Positions 11,731 through 23,548 of a DNA stretch of 64,000 nt are shown here, in pieces; positions within the stretch are counted from its first letter, which is position 1; the number at the start of each line of letters is the position of its first letter. A program made the position numbers and the translations under genes. This stretch comes from Limnoperna fortunei (taxonomy: Eukaryota; Mollusca; Bivalvia; Mytilida; Modiolidae). The notes under the pieces were generated by a model, which was not told where the DNA came from, made no database searches, and worked only from the letters and a program-made list of their open reading frames with translations. The DNA lies in assembly GCA_944474755.1 (NCBI GenBank), contig OX104125.1, positions 49,339,346-49,403,345 of the forward strand. Direction: 5' to 3'.

Positions 11731-13220
11731 AGGGAAACCTCGCGAAAAAATTGAAAATTTGATGTTATTCTTCATTTAAAAAGAAACACTTTTGCCTCTT
11801 GATGTTTTATTATATTTTCAATGGTTAAGTTTCTACATTGAATTTACCGTGTAAAAAATGCACTTATGGAGGTCCGCCATCTTGTCACTACCTCGTCACT
11901 AGATGGCGATACTAGAGATCCCTGGACATCCAAGTACCTTACGTTTCGTATTCCTGATCTAAGCAAAAAATAAACCCGATTTGTGAAAAAAATTTTTTTT
12001 ACCAGTTTAAAGACTTCTACTTAAGAATATGTCCACAGCAGCAACAACTTCATGCGAATATCATTTTCCAGAATTAAATGTAGGATAGTTTAATGGTATG
12101 ATGATCTCATTTTCATCGAATATTCGTTTGAATTTTGTCCATAAATATTTATTAAATTCGTATTATTATTTTCAACTTAATCAGAGTATGCAACTTATTG
12201 AACGAAACTTTTTTATACAAAATCTTTGCGAAAGTTGACAATTTTAGAAATAACGCATCAAAATTTCACTTAACGTTTAGTACATTTATTATTATTATTA
12301 ATACTGGTAATATTTATTGTGCGTGTGAGTAACAACAGTTTCCAAAATGTTACATGTGTATATTTTGAATCAACGTGTCAGTTTTACGTTTCCTCTGACA
12401 TGGCATCTAAAGGTATTCGAAATCTTATATACATCCTGTGTTCTGACACTTCGGTGTATTCAAATCATACCTGTCCTTGGCAGGAGGGGGCGTGCCGTTC
12501 TAATTTCGAAGTACATGATTAACCTTCAATCTGATTAGCATTTGCAGACCATATAATTACATGTTTCTGGCTTTTGAAAATGTCCGAATATTCATACTTC
12601 AAAGTCGGTGTCAAATGATCTAGTAATTGCAATGAACATCCTGTTTGTTTACCTGCTAATTCTGTTAATTACCCTTCAAAAACGAGTAATGATTTACCTG
12701 TAAAATTTTCACGTCCATGTACAACTGCCGTTTTAAGACGTGCAAAATTGTCTACGGTTATTTTATGTTAAAAAAATAAATATACAAATATATCTTTTAT
12801 TAAATTATTATTTAGGTAATTATCTGAGTTAAATAAAGACAGGTTAAAATTTGTGTCAAAAAATATTTTTATTAATACAATGATTATCAAAACATTAAGA
12901 CGTATTTGGTAATCTTATGTTGTCAGCTGGTTATTAGTCATCGCCACAGTTTCAATATTCTTCAAACAGCAAAGGCAGAAAAGCATATTTTTAAACTAGA
13001 TTATTTATTATATTTACTGGATAATTACATTTATCACGTCACAAACGCAGTCACGTGATAAAATACTGTCAATATGGCAGACCCCATACACAAAATTTTA
13101 CTACATTTTATCCACTCTAGAAGCGTAACGGTAAAGAATACAATAAAACATCAAGAGGCAATTATATTTCTTTTTATTTGAAGAATAACATATCAAATTT
13201 TCTTTTTTTTAAGTTCCCCT
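11731..13220. mobile_element. 1490-bp TTAA-flanked non-autonomous DNA element
   Basis: Its ends are inverted: 'agggaaacc' at the left and 'aagttcccct' at the right, with similarity continuing inward for about 90 bp ('aaaatttgat', 'gttattcttc', 'tgcctcttgatgttttatt') and patchily beyond. TTAA lies on each side (11727-11730 and 13221-13224). Two B copies keep the empty site 'atctttaataac' with a single TTAA (54895-54898 and 63046-63049). There is no transposase frame. TTAA fits piggyBac-type insertion, but the TIR begins AGGG and not CCC, so a TAA target (PIF/Harbinger-type) remains possible. Confidence 0.85.
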
Positions 13221-13835
13221 TTAATAACACATGTAAATGACATCAGTAAAATAAAAAAAAAATCCTCCAACAGTTTTCTAATTTTTGAGCTCAATAAAAG
13301 GGTTCCAGTGGTAAACTCACATAAAAGCCAAGGTGTACATTAGCCTATGTTATATATCTTACAGTCATCAAGACAGGAGTCTGATGGGGCATTCTATGTA
13401 ATTATATTTGAATTATTTAAGAAGACTATATAAGATACTCTCTAGAAACGGATTATATGTTGCGATGTGTATTTGCTGAAACAGTTCTCAGTGTCTGGAC
13501 AGGTCTGAACAACTGCAGCATAGATGTATTGTTTCTTCTACTGATAGTTGCCCTATTATTCATAAGCTTCTGTTGGCGATTGTTTGACGAATCTACTCGC
13601 ACTGTGTGTGCGAATGACAGATGACCAACAGATGTATTAAGTTTTCCCGAGCGTTGATACTATTGTTTATCATAGTTACTCTCTTTGTGTTTTGTGTTTT
13701 TGTTTCTGTGTTGACCTGTACATGACTATCTTTATCCATATTTGTAAGCAACTGTGATGACGTTGCACATTTAGATTATTTCTGATTACATATTTTAAGC
13801 ATTTTACACTTGTAAACCCGGATTAATCCGTTGCC

Positions 13836-13963
13836 TACGTTATAACAAGGATGTATGGAAATGGTATCACCTGAAAGTACTTCTGTACAGCCATTGTCTC
13901 CGTTTCAGGCTGACCAGAAGTACTTTCATGTGGTATGATTTCCATACACCCGGTAATAACGTA
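13836..13963. repeat. Imperfect 128-bp palindrome in B module
   Basis: The outer arms 'tacgttat' and 'ataacgta' are perfect complements. The complementarity continues inward ('atgtatggaaat' against 'atttccatac', 'gaaagtacttctg' against 'cagaagtactttc') and leaves a loop of about 25 bp. Related palindromes occupy the matching places at 55518-55636 and 34662-34789. It may be an old fold-back MITE; no clear target duplication is visible. Confidence 0.8.
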
Positions 13964-14570
13964 TATAACTGATATAAATGATAATGTTTATGGCTTAGAT
14001 ATTCAAAACTAAATTAATATAATTCAGTGTTAATAGTTTTAGTTAAAACGTAGGATATAAAGAACTTATTATAATTAGATCATTTATTAGCACCATTACA
14101 AAAAACTGTGAATGAACATTACATGTTATATTTTTACTAGTTACTTGCCCAGACAGTATTACACAAGTTATTTACACCTCCTCACCAACTAAATTTGAAA
14201 AGTAAGGTATGTGTTACTGGTACAACTAATACTAACTTATTCAATAATTGTGACAAATTCATGCTTGATTAAGGACAGCTACTTCACATTGATGCCGTTT
14301 GTTAAATGATAATATTACAATTCCTTCAGACATATTGTGTTTGCCTCGCTGTGGTAAGTCTAAAAATAATCGCACAACGAGTCTCCTGTTATGTTTGTCT
14401 GTCCTGCAACCTTGTAAAAAATGAGTTGCAGTTGACGAAGAAGGTCAATATAATAAAATAAATGCTTTTATATGTGTATAAAGAAAAACAAGAACCAACA
14501 AGTTAGTTAACAGATATACAGGGATTTACAATTAAAACAGCAGACCAAACGATTCATTAAAAACTAATAA

Positions 14571-14606
14571 CTGATTGATTGATTTGTTGATTGACTGATT
14601 GATTGA
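14571..14606 (+). repeat. (GATT)n microsatellite
   Basis: A short interrupted run of GATT units. Matching runs lie at the equivalent points of the other B copies (about 56213-56247 and 39669-39688), with different lengths. Confidence 0.8.
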
Positions 14607-17534
14607 CCATTTCAGAAAAACTTTATACTACTATATAATATACTATTTTACTTGGTATTTGATATGCAGATGTTTTTAATTTATGTGTTTTTCATTATTT
14701 GTTTGTTAGTTTGTTAGTATGTGTTCCTCTAGTGCATTTGTGTATCTTTATAGAGTCTTCTTTCAACAATTAGATTTCGTTGCGGATACAATTTATCATT
14801 GACTTCGTTTTATAAAGGTTTAAAAATCGTTGTATATAAGAACACTTGAGTGACATCAAATTTTATGTTCGACGAAATTAAAAGGATTCGATATTTTATA
14901 ACACTTAAAAGTCTTAGGTTGGTGTAAACGCGCGTCTCGTCTAACTAAAACTCATCCTTGGCGCTGAAACCTAAACAAATTTAAAATCCAAATAATTAAG
15001 ATGTTGTAGCCCTTTAATCACACAGATTCTAATATCTTATACCAAATCTCATCACAGCGAGCGTAGTAGGTAACCTGTTTGGAGAGTGTTATTATCCCTG
15101 AATGATAAAATTGAATTCTTTACATTTATAAATATGTCTATTATAGCTGCTGCAAAAGAATAAGTTCTCCGTGTGTTCAGAATGCTACACATTTTTCAAA
15201 TGGCAGTAAAAATTGTGATCACATCAGTACCTTTTTTTCTGGGATTTTTTATTGATTCCTGTCCCATATTTAGCGACATATTACTTCTCGGACCTTGAAC
15301 AAACAAGCAATTATTCAATGCGCAGGTATGTCGCATTAAAGAAGTAAACTTGTTTAACCGTTGTTTTTTTATAGCAAAATAACGTAATCTGTTGCGTAGA
15401 AATATTATCAAATATATAAATGCAACAAAAATTAGTAAGTACTATGGCAGATGCGCGTAAATCTAATGAAGAGGGAAAGGTGGATATAACAAATATTGGC
15501 AACACATTACGACAAATATTTTGATATTACAATATTACCGAACACTGCTAAATATAATATTTTATATACAGATTGCTATGCATTTAGCATCACATTTGCA
15601 TTTTAGCACATCATCGATTTTGGTTTATATCCCAGCTTTATAATGTGAGTACATTTATTTTATTGCATTAACAAACATAACTTATGACAAAACCTCAATT
15701 GTTTAATTCTATATGAGTATTATTTGTATAAATATGTCAGCAGAAAATGCAAAGGAAACCGACCGAACAACAAGAATGTCTAGGGACGACTACCCTTTGC
15801 GGATATAAAAGACATAAACAACAAGAACAAAAAGTAGACAAAGAGCAAGTGAGTAATCAAAACATGACGTAAGAAATTAATAACTACACAAAGAAATAGA
15901 GATAGGGCAATATTTAAGCATTATTTTCTTGGAACACTTTGCTTCCGACATATTATCCGAGGTATAAACAATGTAGGAAAGTTATGCTCGACATGTTGGG
16001 CTTTATAGATACAAGTGTCACACATTCGAATCCTATCGTGTCAGAAAATAGAGTTTAATAGATTTACCCCTATGACGTGGAGAGTACAAATAAACTTTAG
16101 TTTTACCGACAATCTAAGAATTATGTTTTCATCTTGCACTTCCAAAATACAACTTATAATATCGACAGACAAGAGAAAAGAGTGCACTTCCAGCAGATTT
16201 TCGCCGCATATTCCAGTAATAGCTTGACATCACAAACACATATTTTATTCGACATGTAAATCAGTCAGAATAATAATGAATGTCGTTGAAAGTGAGGACA
16301 ATGATACCATAGAGTTTTACTCGTAGTTACAAAGAAAGCTATAAAATGTATTCCTCTACCTTTATTGTACAGAATATTGCACCGATTGCAGGATAAAATA
16401 ATAATATAGTCCTTCAATTTCTAACGGCCAGTTTTTCAAAACTTGCCAGCAGTTCTAACGTACATTTTATCAATCTTGATAGATTATCTCTCACACAGAT
16501 CGCAGGTGACGTATGTATGGTCTCGAGTTTGTAAACCCACACACATTTTACCGTGCACATCTGTGCTAAAAATATTTAAAAACACAGATTTTGTATCTTG
16601 TACTGTATGACTGTCCATTGTAGCAATTGCTTCCCTAAACACCCTTCCTGTTCAATGGAACTTGTACTAATGCAACGAGAGAAAGTCTTGCTTTATGCAA
16701 GTTTATAGATATACGTGTATTTTATTTTAAATAACGCAAATTGAATGCTTTTTCATTTCTATATTATGACACTTTTTAATTTTTATACATGGTGTAACGA
16801 TATAAATAAAAAGTTGATTACACAAAGAAGCAATATTTTATTTGATTCTTATTACTTTGATGACAAGAAATTACCCAAATGCATAAAGGATCCATAATTG
16901 ACGTAAACAATACCGTTTGGTATATTGGCGAGAGCTTCCCGCTGCAAATAAATGACATCTCTTGCTAATTTTGTTCACTCTTAACGTTTATACGCTTTGA
17001 CTCCAGTAATAGATATATAAATGGTTTTTGCGTTGTCAAACACTTCAATAGGAATTTATTGCCAGTTATAATCAGAGAACCACAGAAACAAACCATACAA
17101 AATTAAACCTAAAATTACACAAGACCGTGTTTGTGTGTCATACCTATTTACCCTAGGTAAAATCAATGCGTAATTACAGTTTCGATAAAAAAAAACACTG
17201 CGTAAAATAAGTATATTATTAGTAGTAATCATAAACGCAAAACTACTCTTAATATGTATCATAGTATCCAACGACTGATATATTTATATGTAAACTTCAA
17301 AAATGTTCATATACCAATATCAAAATCATTATCTTGAAATCTGTGTACCATTGTCACTGCGTTTACCTGTTCATGCCTAAAACGCATTATGCTTTGCACA
17401 CATAATCCTATAAATGTACTTGTAAGCAAAACCAACATGACATTTTTGTAAAGCTGCCTAAAGGTTATAAAATGTTGTTATTGTATTTTTTATGAAAAAG
17501 AGTCATAATATGTTTGAGAATGCGTTAACATAAA

Positions 17535-18210
17535 ATTTTCATAATAATAATTTTGATTTGTAATAATTATTTGCACTGATAACTTTTGAAGAAAGGAAAG
17601 TGCAGTACAACATATTTTATACAAGCATTGTCACTTTGATACGACATATGTACACGTCTACACGAAGCTATTATATCGAATATTGTTCTTAAAGATAAAA
17701 ACGAACCTACGGAAATATTATCACTTATCCCGAATGTATTCGAAGCGTATGTTACTTAATAAATCATAAGTATTGCATTCACATAACTACACAATTATGT
17801 AACGCAACGAAGACTTACACCAAAATGCAACTGTGAAGGTCATTTTTAAGTCATGCAAGGATGCTATATTATTATATTGTTTTCATCCACTCGTCAGTTA
17901 AAATTTTTTTTTCGGTTAAACATCAATCGATACTTGTATTTCCATTTTAATTATACGGATGTATTTTTATATGTAACATTAGGAAACACACATTGACGAA
18001 ACTGAACACCAAACCATGAATAAATCTTATATTTGAGAAAATGTCTCATTGAGAAACACCATTTCTACGACAGATAAGAAAACTGTATAAACAAAACTGG
18101 AACATTGTAAACAAATCTGTAAAAGAACGTAGTAGAGAAACAGTCCGTTTGTGTTGACATATTGTGCCTCACAGACATTACACCCCTTTACACAGTATCT
18201 TGTATCAGTC
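17535..18210 (+). repeat. B module, copy 2 (truncated after ~0.68 kb)
   Basis: It begins 'taaaattttcataataataa' and follows the start of the B module directly after the end of copy 1, as 60365 follows copy 3. Similarity runs through 'cagtatcttgtatcagtca' and then switches to the C module. The same B/C junction is present near 28755-28840, which shows it was copied as a junction. Confidence 0.82.
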
Positions 18211-19204
18211 ACGGTAAAGTTCGGTTTCAAGGTACCTTTACAAAATTTTTCCGTATTTTGTAATGAAATGATTCTTAGATAAACCGCAAATATCTGTAAT
18301 GAATATTTCTGCTGGTATAAACAGGAATCACTTTTGCATATGGTCTACACTTGACGTAAGGAATTTAATCGTTGTTTTGATTTCCGTAACATAAAACGTT
18401 TGTTTGAATTAGTGTAGTCGTTCATGAAATGTGATTTATCTAGGTTTTTAATTCATTTTCCGAGAAGTACTGACCCTAAAGGAGCGTTTTAGAGACCCGA
18501 TTAACGAGCTTTGTCGTTGTACCAAGATTGGAGTATTTTAACATTACAAAAATCACTTAATCACTTAACAAGTTTGATAGAATGCTGTCATGACAAAATT
18601 GTAGCTTAACCTAAGATTCATTTAAAATATGTTCATGCAAACAGACAATACTTGCAATATAAATATTAGTAAATATAGTATATTCTAGTATATTTTCTCA
18701 CCAATATTACGAAACTTGACAATTAGTCTTGAACATCTATAAGCGCCTCATTATATAATATTGATGCTACGTATAATAAGTATTGAGGCTGCAACAAACG
18801 CGCAGTGATCATTATGAATTGATCGATCACTGTATCTGCTACATAAGTGCAAAACTTTGCCTGGTACAGAAAATTCATTGCTGAAAAAGAAACAAATATG
18901 ATGTGTTGGTATAATTTTACAAAAAAAATAGAAACCAACATCTGTGTAAACTTTAATGTGTCGTATAATGTAATAAAAACGCTGCTTGCTTGTGCTAACA
19001 TTATGTGTTGTGTTATTTATAGTCCGATAACGTTCATTAAAAGATGTTTACAATATATGTGTTTCGTTCTGCAGTGTATGTTTCCTAACATAGTTATGTC
19101 CGCCTACTGCACTTTGGAGTGTAGTTGCCATGATCAACCCAACACAGATTTAGAAAACTTGAATAATTTAAGTAATTAAATTAATAGAATTTTTCTTTTT
19201 TTTT

Positions 19205-19412
19205 CAATGTTTGTTGGGTGATATTTAACGCTACTTTAAATCATTTTTCAGCCATATCAAGGGGTCCTGTTTTTTTAAGGAGGTCGAAGTGAACTGAGAA
19301 AACTGCGGTGGGAAAACTGACAATCCTTGGCAATATAGATTGGAGTCAAAAGTATATCCTGCCCAAATTACAGATCACGCAATTAATAGATGACTAACTA
19401 CCTTAATACCTG
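19205..19412 (-). mobile_element. Decayed tRNA-derived SINE, minus strand (C module copy 1)
   Basis: Read on the minus strand it gives the SINE body in order: 'aaggtagttagtcatctatt', a degenerate B-box region, 'gactccaatct', 'aaggattgtcagttttcc', then the 3' tail 'gtagcgttaaatatcaccca' and 'acaaacattg' followed by an A-rich run (T-rich on the plus strand). The central part is shortened. The same copy lies at 29815-30022, so the insertion predates the C module duplication. Confidence 0.75.
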
Positions 19413-19443
19413 GGTATAATGTTAGGAAAGAAAACAGCATACC

Positions 19444-19700
19444 GAATAAAAAGGAAACTGTAAAAACGGCAATTCAAGCACCAAAGTCCCAGAAAAAGGC
19501 AAACTACAGAACAAAAATCAAACTAAAATGTAACTAAATCAACTGTCCTGACTTGGCACTGGTATTGCAAAAGAAATGGAGGGTTAAACCAGGTTGTTTT
19601 CAAGCAGTACATATACATTCGAGGTCAGGGTTTTATGCGGTACACTGAATTCCTCCCCAATATAATCTATACAAACAGCTAAATGTGTTACTAATCACCA
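19444..19700 (+). mobile_element. Extra dispersed-repeat segment in C module copy 1
   Basis: The matching point of copy 2 (about 30066) reads straight through from 'aacagcataccg' to 'ccatttgactaagcaaaac', while copy 1 has about 250 bp inserted there. The insert contains 'ctgtcctgacttggcactgg' and 'gagggttaaaccagg', phrases also found in 20448-20592 and familiar to me as part of a dispersed bivalve repeat. There are no visible TIRs. It could be a fragment of the same retroelement family as the nearby RT remnants. Confidence 0.6.
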
Positions 19701-20089
19701 TTTGACCAAAGCAAAACAATAATGCAATGAATATACCATGAGCAGATTACTAAACATGAACATGAATAAATAAATGTATAGATAGTTTTCTATTGTTGTG
19801 GCAAGCAATTAACACAAAAATACGTTAATAAAAAATATTTTTACATCATATTCGAAAAAACAATTAATGCCTCGTGTTATTAATAATCATAGTATCGCGT
19901 ATCTGTAGACTGGATATGGTTTGTTTAATATGTCAGACATTTATTCATATTAATTAGTTGAATTGTCTATTTTGGAGGTTCGATGTGCGTCATTTGATGT
20001 TTTTTATGCTACAAAATCAGTTTTCGTGTTTCTGTTAGCTACTAGTATGTAGATTCTTAATTCTTTTTTGTTGTTAACAGATAGAAGAG

Positions 20090-20428
20090 CTCACTATTTT
20101 CTGAGTATCGTCAGATTTGGATCTCTTTCCCAATGTAACATATTTTACACTTTTGATTTTTCTACACTGTACACGGCCATCCGTCATATGCGGCTTAAAA
20201 CCAGGTCAAAAGAACTTAATAAACGCTGATTGTTTTCAAGAAAAACGGAAAAAAGATGATATAAATACCTGGTAATAAGCCATTACAGAACATACTTCGT
20301 CATCAATGACTCCAAATAAAAAAGACAAAATATATCAAATGTTAGATTTTCTGATTCACAATATGATCGTCGTGTTTTGGGGACGTGTTTTTCGATAGAC
20401 CGTTGGTATTCCAATGTTCCTCTCCTAG
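20090..20428 (+). pseudogene. Decayed reverse transcriptase fragment (C copy 1)
   Basis: Across shifting frames the plus strand encodes recognisable RT pieces: SLSQCN, then TFDFSTLYTAIRH (the catalytic block with the first aspartate), KYLVISH, YQMLDFLIHN, VVFWGRVF, a stop, and TVGIPM. Right after this the family sequence breaks off into another repeat. It is a truncated, multiply mutated copy, not expressed as a protein. The RT family is the one with a YIDD box found in bivalve genomes, Penelope-like or related; I cannot settle the class. Copy 2 of the module (30470-31145) continues further along the same domain. Confidence 0.75.
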
Positions 20429-20447
20429 CTTTGTACTATTAAAAGTC

Positions 20448-20592
20448 CGAGAAATCGTAAAACTCGTAAACCAACAACCAAAATATAGTAACTACAGCAA
20501 TGGTCCTGACTTGGTACAGGCATTTCAAAAGAAATTGTGGGTTAAACCATGATTTATGGCAAGCGAAATCTATCGCTTGCATTACTGTAGAA
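20448..20592 (+). repeat. Dispersed repeat remnant following RT fragment
   Basis: It contains 'gtcctgacttggtacaggca' and 'gtgggttaaaccatg', the same phrases as the insert at 19444-19700. It ends with a small hairpin ('gcgaaatctatcgc' region). It marks the point where C module copy 1 diverges from copy 2. Confidence 0.55.
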
Positions 20593-20639
20593 TATGAGTT
20601 GGTTTGTTGATTAAAATTGATAGATATCATATACCACTA

Positions 20640-22137
20640 GTAATAGGTGTATTCAACAATCATCGTAGCACTCGCTGTAGGCTGAATTCAAAATCTATCT
20701 GCAACCATATTTTAAAACAAGAATATTTAGTATCTATAGTAAAACTTATTAAAGGTGAGGAGTCGTTTTTTGTAATCTTGATTTATAAGTTTATCTTGAA
20801 GAAATTTGTGACGTTTGCAAAAATCGGAATACTCGTAGCAAGCTCTTGGATTCCTGATCAATTGAGATATATAGACACCTCATGCAGTAGCATCTGAAAC
20901 TTTGCTGCATAAGCGAGGAAAAAAAAAATTTTGAAAATAAAATCGTTTCGTTTGTCATAAATTTTTTTGCTAAGAGGACTGTTGGTGTCAAATGTCAGGG
21001 TAAGTCCAACAATGATGTAGATGAAGCTGTTTCTATGGTTTCGTTAATTTCCAGTTCTGAAGGATGTATGAGCGGAATCCACCTATAAAATTGAGCATTG
21101 TTAGTTGAAAGGACATCATCAATATATCTACTGTATATGTAAATTAAAGGACCTAGCTTCTGCTATATTCCTGTCTTTCATAAGACGTCATGAAATCGGT
21201 TTCATATTAGCACAGAAACAAACCGGAATGAGTGGGACACAAACCGATTTGAAATCCGATTGCCTGCTGAAAAACTCGTCCTAGAAGTTACACATATGTT
21301 ACCGATTAGAAAATCTAGCATAATATTAACCTATTCTTGATATAGTATAATTTCACTTTTTATCGTTGGAAGAAAAAAGCTTATTGTGTTTAATTTAATA
21401 CCACATATATGAAGACATATGTGGAAACGAAGGCTTTATGTATAATTTCTTTTAGATGAAATTTTTGTTTCTAGGAGAGTTGGAAAATCAAAGGTTCTAA
21501 CAAAGGAAATTTTAGATATCGATCTTGATTTTAAGTTGTCCAAAAAGTTCTTTAGAATATTTTAGAATGCACTCATGGTTAATATTACTTCTCAAATAAA
21601 CAGTTTCACAGTACTTCTGCCGTCTTATTTTCACTAAAGACAATATATTAGTCAGCCGTTTTGACAACTTGTTGGTAGAGCACATAGATGAGCCGGCTAT
21701 GCACCTTTCCTTGTAATGATTTTAATGTAATTTTGGAATACATTACAAGATTGATAAGTCTTCAGACCCATTGTCGTAATAAATATTCAAAGAAGTTATG
21801 TCCCAATAATGGCTAGTCATGATTTTATCTTTGTCAAATGTGGTGTGTTTGTATGTGGAATCACCATTTAAGACTAACGACGTGACCAGAGGGATTGTAT
21901 ATGAAACGAGAATGAGAAAAAAGTGCACTCGGCATGTTGCTTAAGGTATATTGCAATGTCTAGGTCCTGTAGTACTTGTTTGTAATTGAAGATTTTATGG
22001 GCAATGGTGTTGGTATATTTATAAGACAGCCTAGTTTGAGTAGCTAAGAAGTGAGGAGTCAGCAGTATAAAACACGGAATACCAATCGCTGTATCTACCA
22101 TAACGTATATGTATAAGTGATATGTACACATAATCAC
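20640..22137 (-). pseudogene. Decayed reverse transcriptase gene, minus strand
   Basis: Reading the minus strand from 22137 to 20640 in changing frames gives, in order: YTNTIAHKIFNYKQVLQDLD (an N-terminal landmark), NHECILKYSKELFGQLK, KISFVRTFDFPTL (the first catalytic block), GRVFQQAIGF, ARSFNL, RYIDDVLSTNNAQFYRWI (the YxDD block, 21112-21129), ELEINETIE, YDKRNDFIFK and GVYISQLIR. Frameshifts and stops occur throughout and the middle is shortened. The family matches the plus-strand remnants at 20090 and 30470, so two copies face each other tail to tail around 20450-20640. It is a dead retroelement gene; exact class uncertain. Confidence 0.8.
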
Positions 22138-23327
22138 GAGCTGCTGAAATGATAATATTGATACACGGATGTTCTGTAATATAGAAAAGTCTATGTCTGA
22201 ACATATTTTAAATATTGGTTTCTCTTAACAATAACTTAAATCATGGTGACTGACGAGCTTCAACTTAGGTACAAATGATCTTTTTTTAGTAGTATAGTTG
22301 TCAAATGTACTGACCTGTCTAGAAAATCGGAATTATTCAGTTTGTTATTTTATAGGAGATATTACTCTACTCTCGAAAAAGACTGAGCTGACTAAACTCC
22401 TGTGGGATACTAGTAGACTTTTTGATTCCTGTGTCTTATTTTTACCATAAATACTTATCAACAGTGATTCAGAGTAATGTCATATAGTGCACGGAATCAC
22501 AGAATTGTATGTTATAGACTTCGAGTTGTAGGTTGAAAATATCGACGTCCTAATTTTTGAAGATTGCAACCGATTTAAATTCCCCATAGCCACGGGTTAC
22601 CAGCAACATCATATTCTGTTCGGAAAGTCGAAATTGTTTTCGGAAATGAACCAAACGTATACAAGAATTTTATGTCGTGTTATACGCGTTCGTCTCATGG
22701 TAGGACAATCAGCTACCATTTAGGTTATTGTAGACTGGCTACAGTACTTGAGATTGAAAACTCAACACTTTTAGCAATCCGTCAGCGATCCGTCAGAAAT
22801 CAGTTATTAATCAGTCAGATCAGTCAAATCGTTTCCAATCCGTCCATCCGTCAATTGACGGATTTGGAACGATTGGACTAATCTGACGGATTGATTTAGA
22901 CCAATCGTTCCAATCCGTCCATTCAACTTCCGGTCAGTGAAATTAATATTTCGAAATGTGAAAATTCGTTTCATTCGCAAATATTGGAAGTATAAAAATG
23001 TTATTGCATAATTTCTGGTTCGTTTTATCTGAACATGAAGCTTAAACTAGTCTTAAGTTTTAAATGATATAAATGGAAATTACCCCAATCACCGTGAAGG
23101 AATATAAACATCACATAGTGTGATTTAAAACAAACCCAAATAATAGAAAAACATTAATCGAAAAGATATGACTTAAAAAAAAAAAAAATGACTTCACATG
23201 CCAATACGTACCTCTCGTATTTGATTTATAAGTTTTATAAAGTGGAAAAAGCGCGAAGGACGAAAAATACGAAGGTAAAATCATATTATTTTTTACTTCG
23301 CGCTTTCGTGTTAGAATTATTTGTATG
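22138..23327. other. Unassigned AT-rich sequence
   Basis: No gene, satellite or module copy recognised apart from the hairpin at 22792-22920. A perfect 11-bp inverted repeat ('aaagcgcgaag' near 23248 and 'cttcgcgcttt' near 23298) lies at its right end. The short frames here have no recognisable content. Confidence 0.5.
22792..22920. repeat. Hairpin cluster of 'aatccgtc' motifs
   Basis: The motif 'ccgtca' / 'tgacgg' recurs, and the stretch folds around 'gtcaattgac' into imperfect arms of about 40 bp ('cagtcaaatcgtttccaatc' against 'gatttggaacgattggac'). A further direct echo 'caatcgttccaatccgtcc' follows. It looks like a small fold-back element; no target duplication was found. Confidence 0.65.
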
Positions 23328-23548
23328 TTTGTTTGTTTATATCTGTTTAACACGATTTTCAAAAAAAATTAAGCTATATAATATTGAGTGTTTAAAGGGA
23401 AGAGCTGGAGTACCCAGCCGACACGTGTACTATTTGCAAATTTAGGGCTGAGTCAAGCACACCATCTCGCTGTAAGTCGAACAGACAACCTCGGTGATCA
23501 ATAGTAGATTAATGCTACCTTAACCACCGAGGTCGAGATTTTTTCATT
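23328..23548 (-). mobile_element. tRNA-derived SINE, minus strand
   Basis: On the minus strand it begins 'cctcggtggttaaggtag', continues 'tctactattgatcac', a degenerate B box 'ctgttcgacttacagc', 'gtgtgcttgactc', 'gggtactccagctcttcc', and ends 'gttaaacagatataaacaaac'. The core between the two body motifs is shorter than in the SINE at 24537. The open frame crossing it (23188-23445) is not a gene. Confidence 0.75.

Larger units (their letters stand above)
9143..17534 (+). repeat. B module, copy 1 (~8.4 kb)
   Basis: This long block matches 52328-60364 nearly end to end, and its first part recurs at 17535-18210 and 60365-63501. That makes it a tandem arrangement of a full unit plus a partial unit, seen twice. 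Copy 1 differs by a ~150-bp loss near 9464 that the other copies do not share, by the TTAA element at 11731-13220, and by its own sequence at 14697-14826 where copy 3 has 1.25 kb of different DNA. Frames in it are short and mostly not conserved between copies. The 70-codon frame at 16015-16227 and its counterpart at 58801-59013 are alike only because the DNA is alike. I see no gene. Confidence 0.85.
18128..20447 (+). repeat. C module, copy 1
   Basis: It matches 28755-30830 over about 2 kb. It carries a minus-strand SINE (19205-19412), an extra 250-bp segment (19444-19700) absent from copy 2, and a decayed reverse transcriptase at its right end. A 110-codon frame at 18847-19179 is broken by an early stop in copy 2 (near 29490), so I do not call it a gene. 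Confidence 0.85.

Noticed and set aside
16015..16227. 70-codon frame conserved between 16015 and 58801
   Set aside because: The surrounding non-coding DNA is equally similar between the two B copies. No evidence of selection on the frame.
18847..19179. 110-codon cysteine-rich open frame in C module copy 1
   Set aside because: C copy 2 has an early stop and frame changes at the same place, and the peptide has no recognisable domain.
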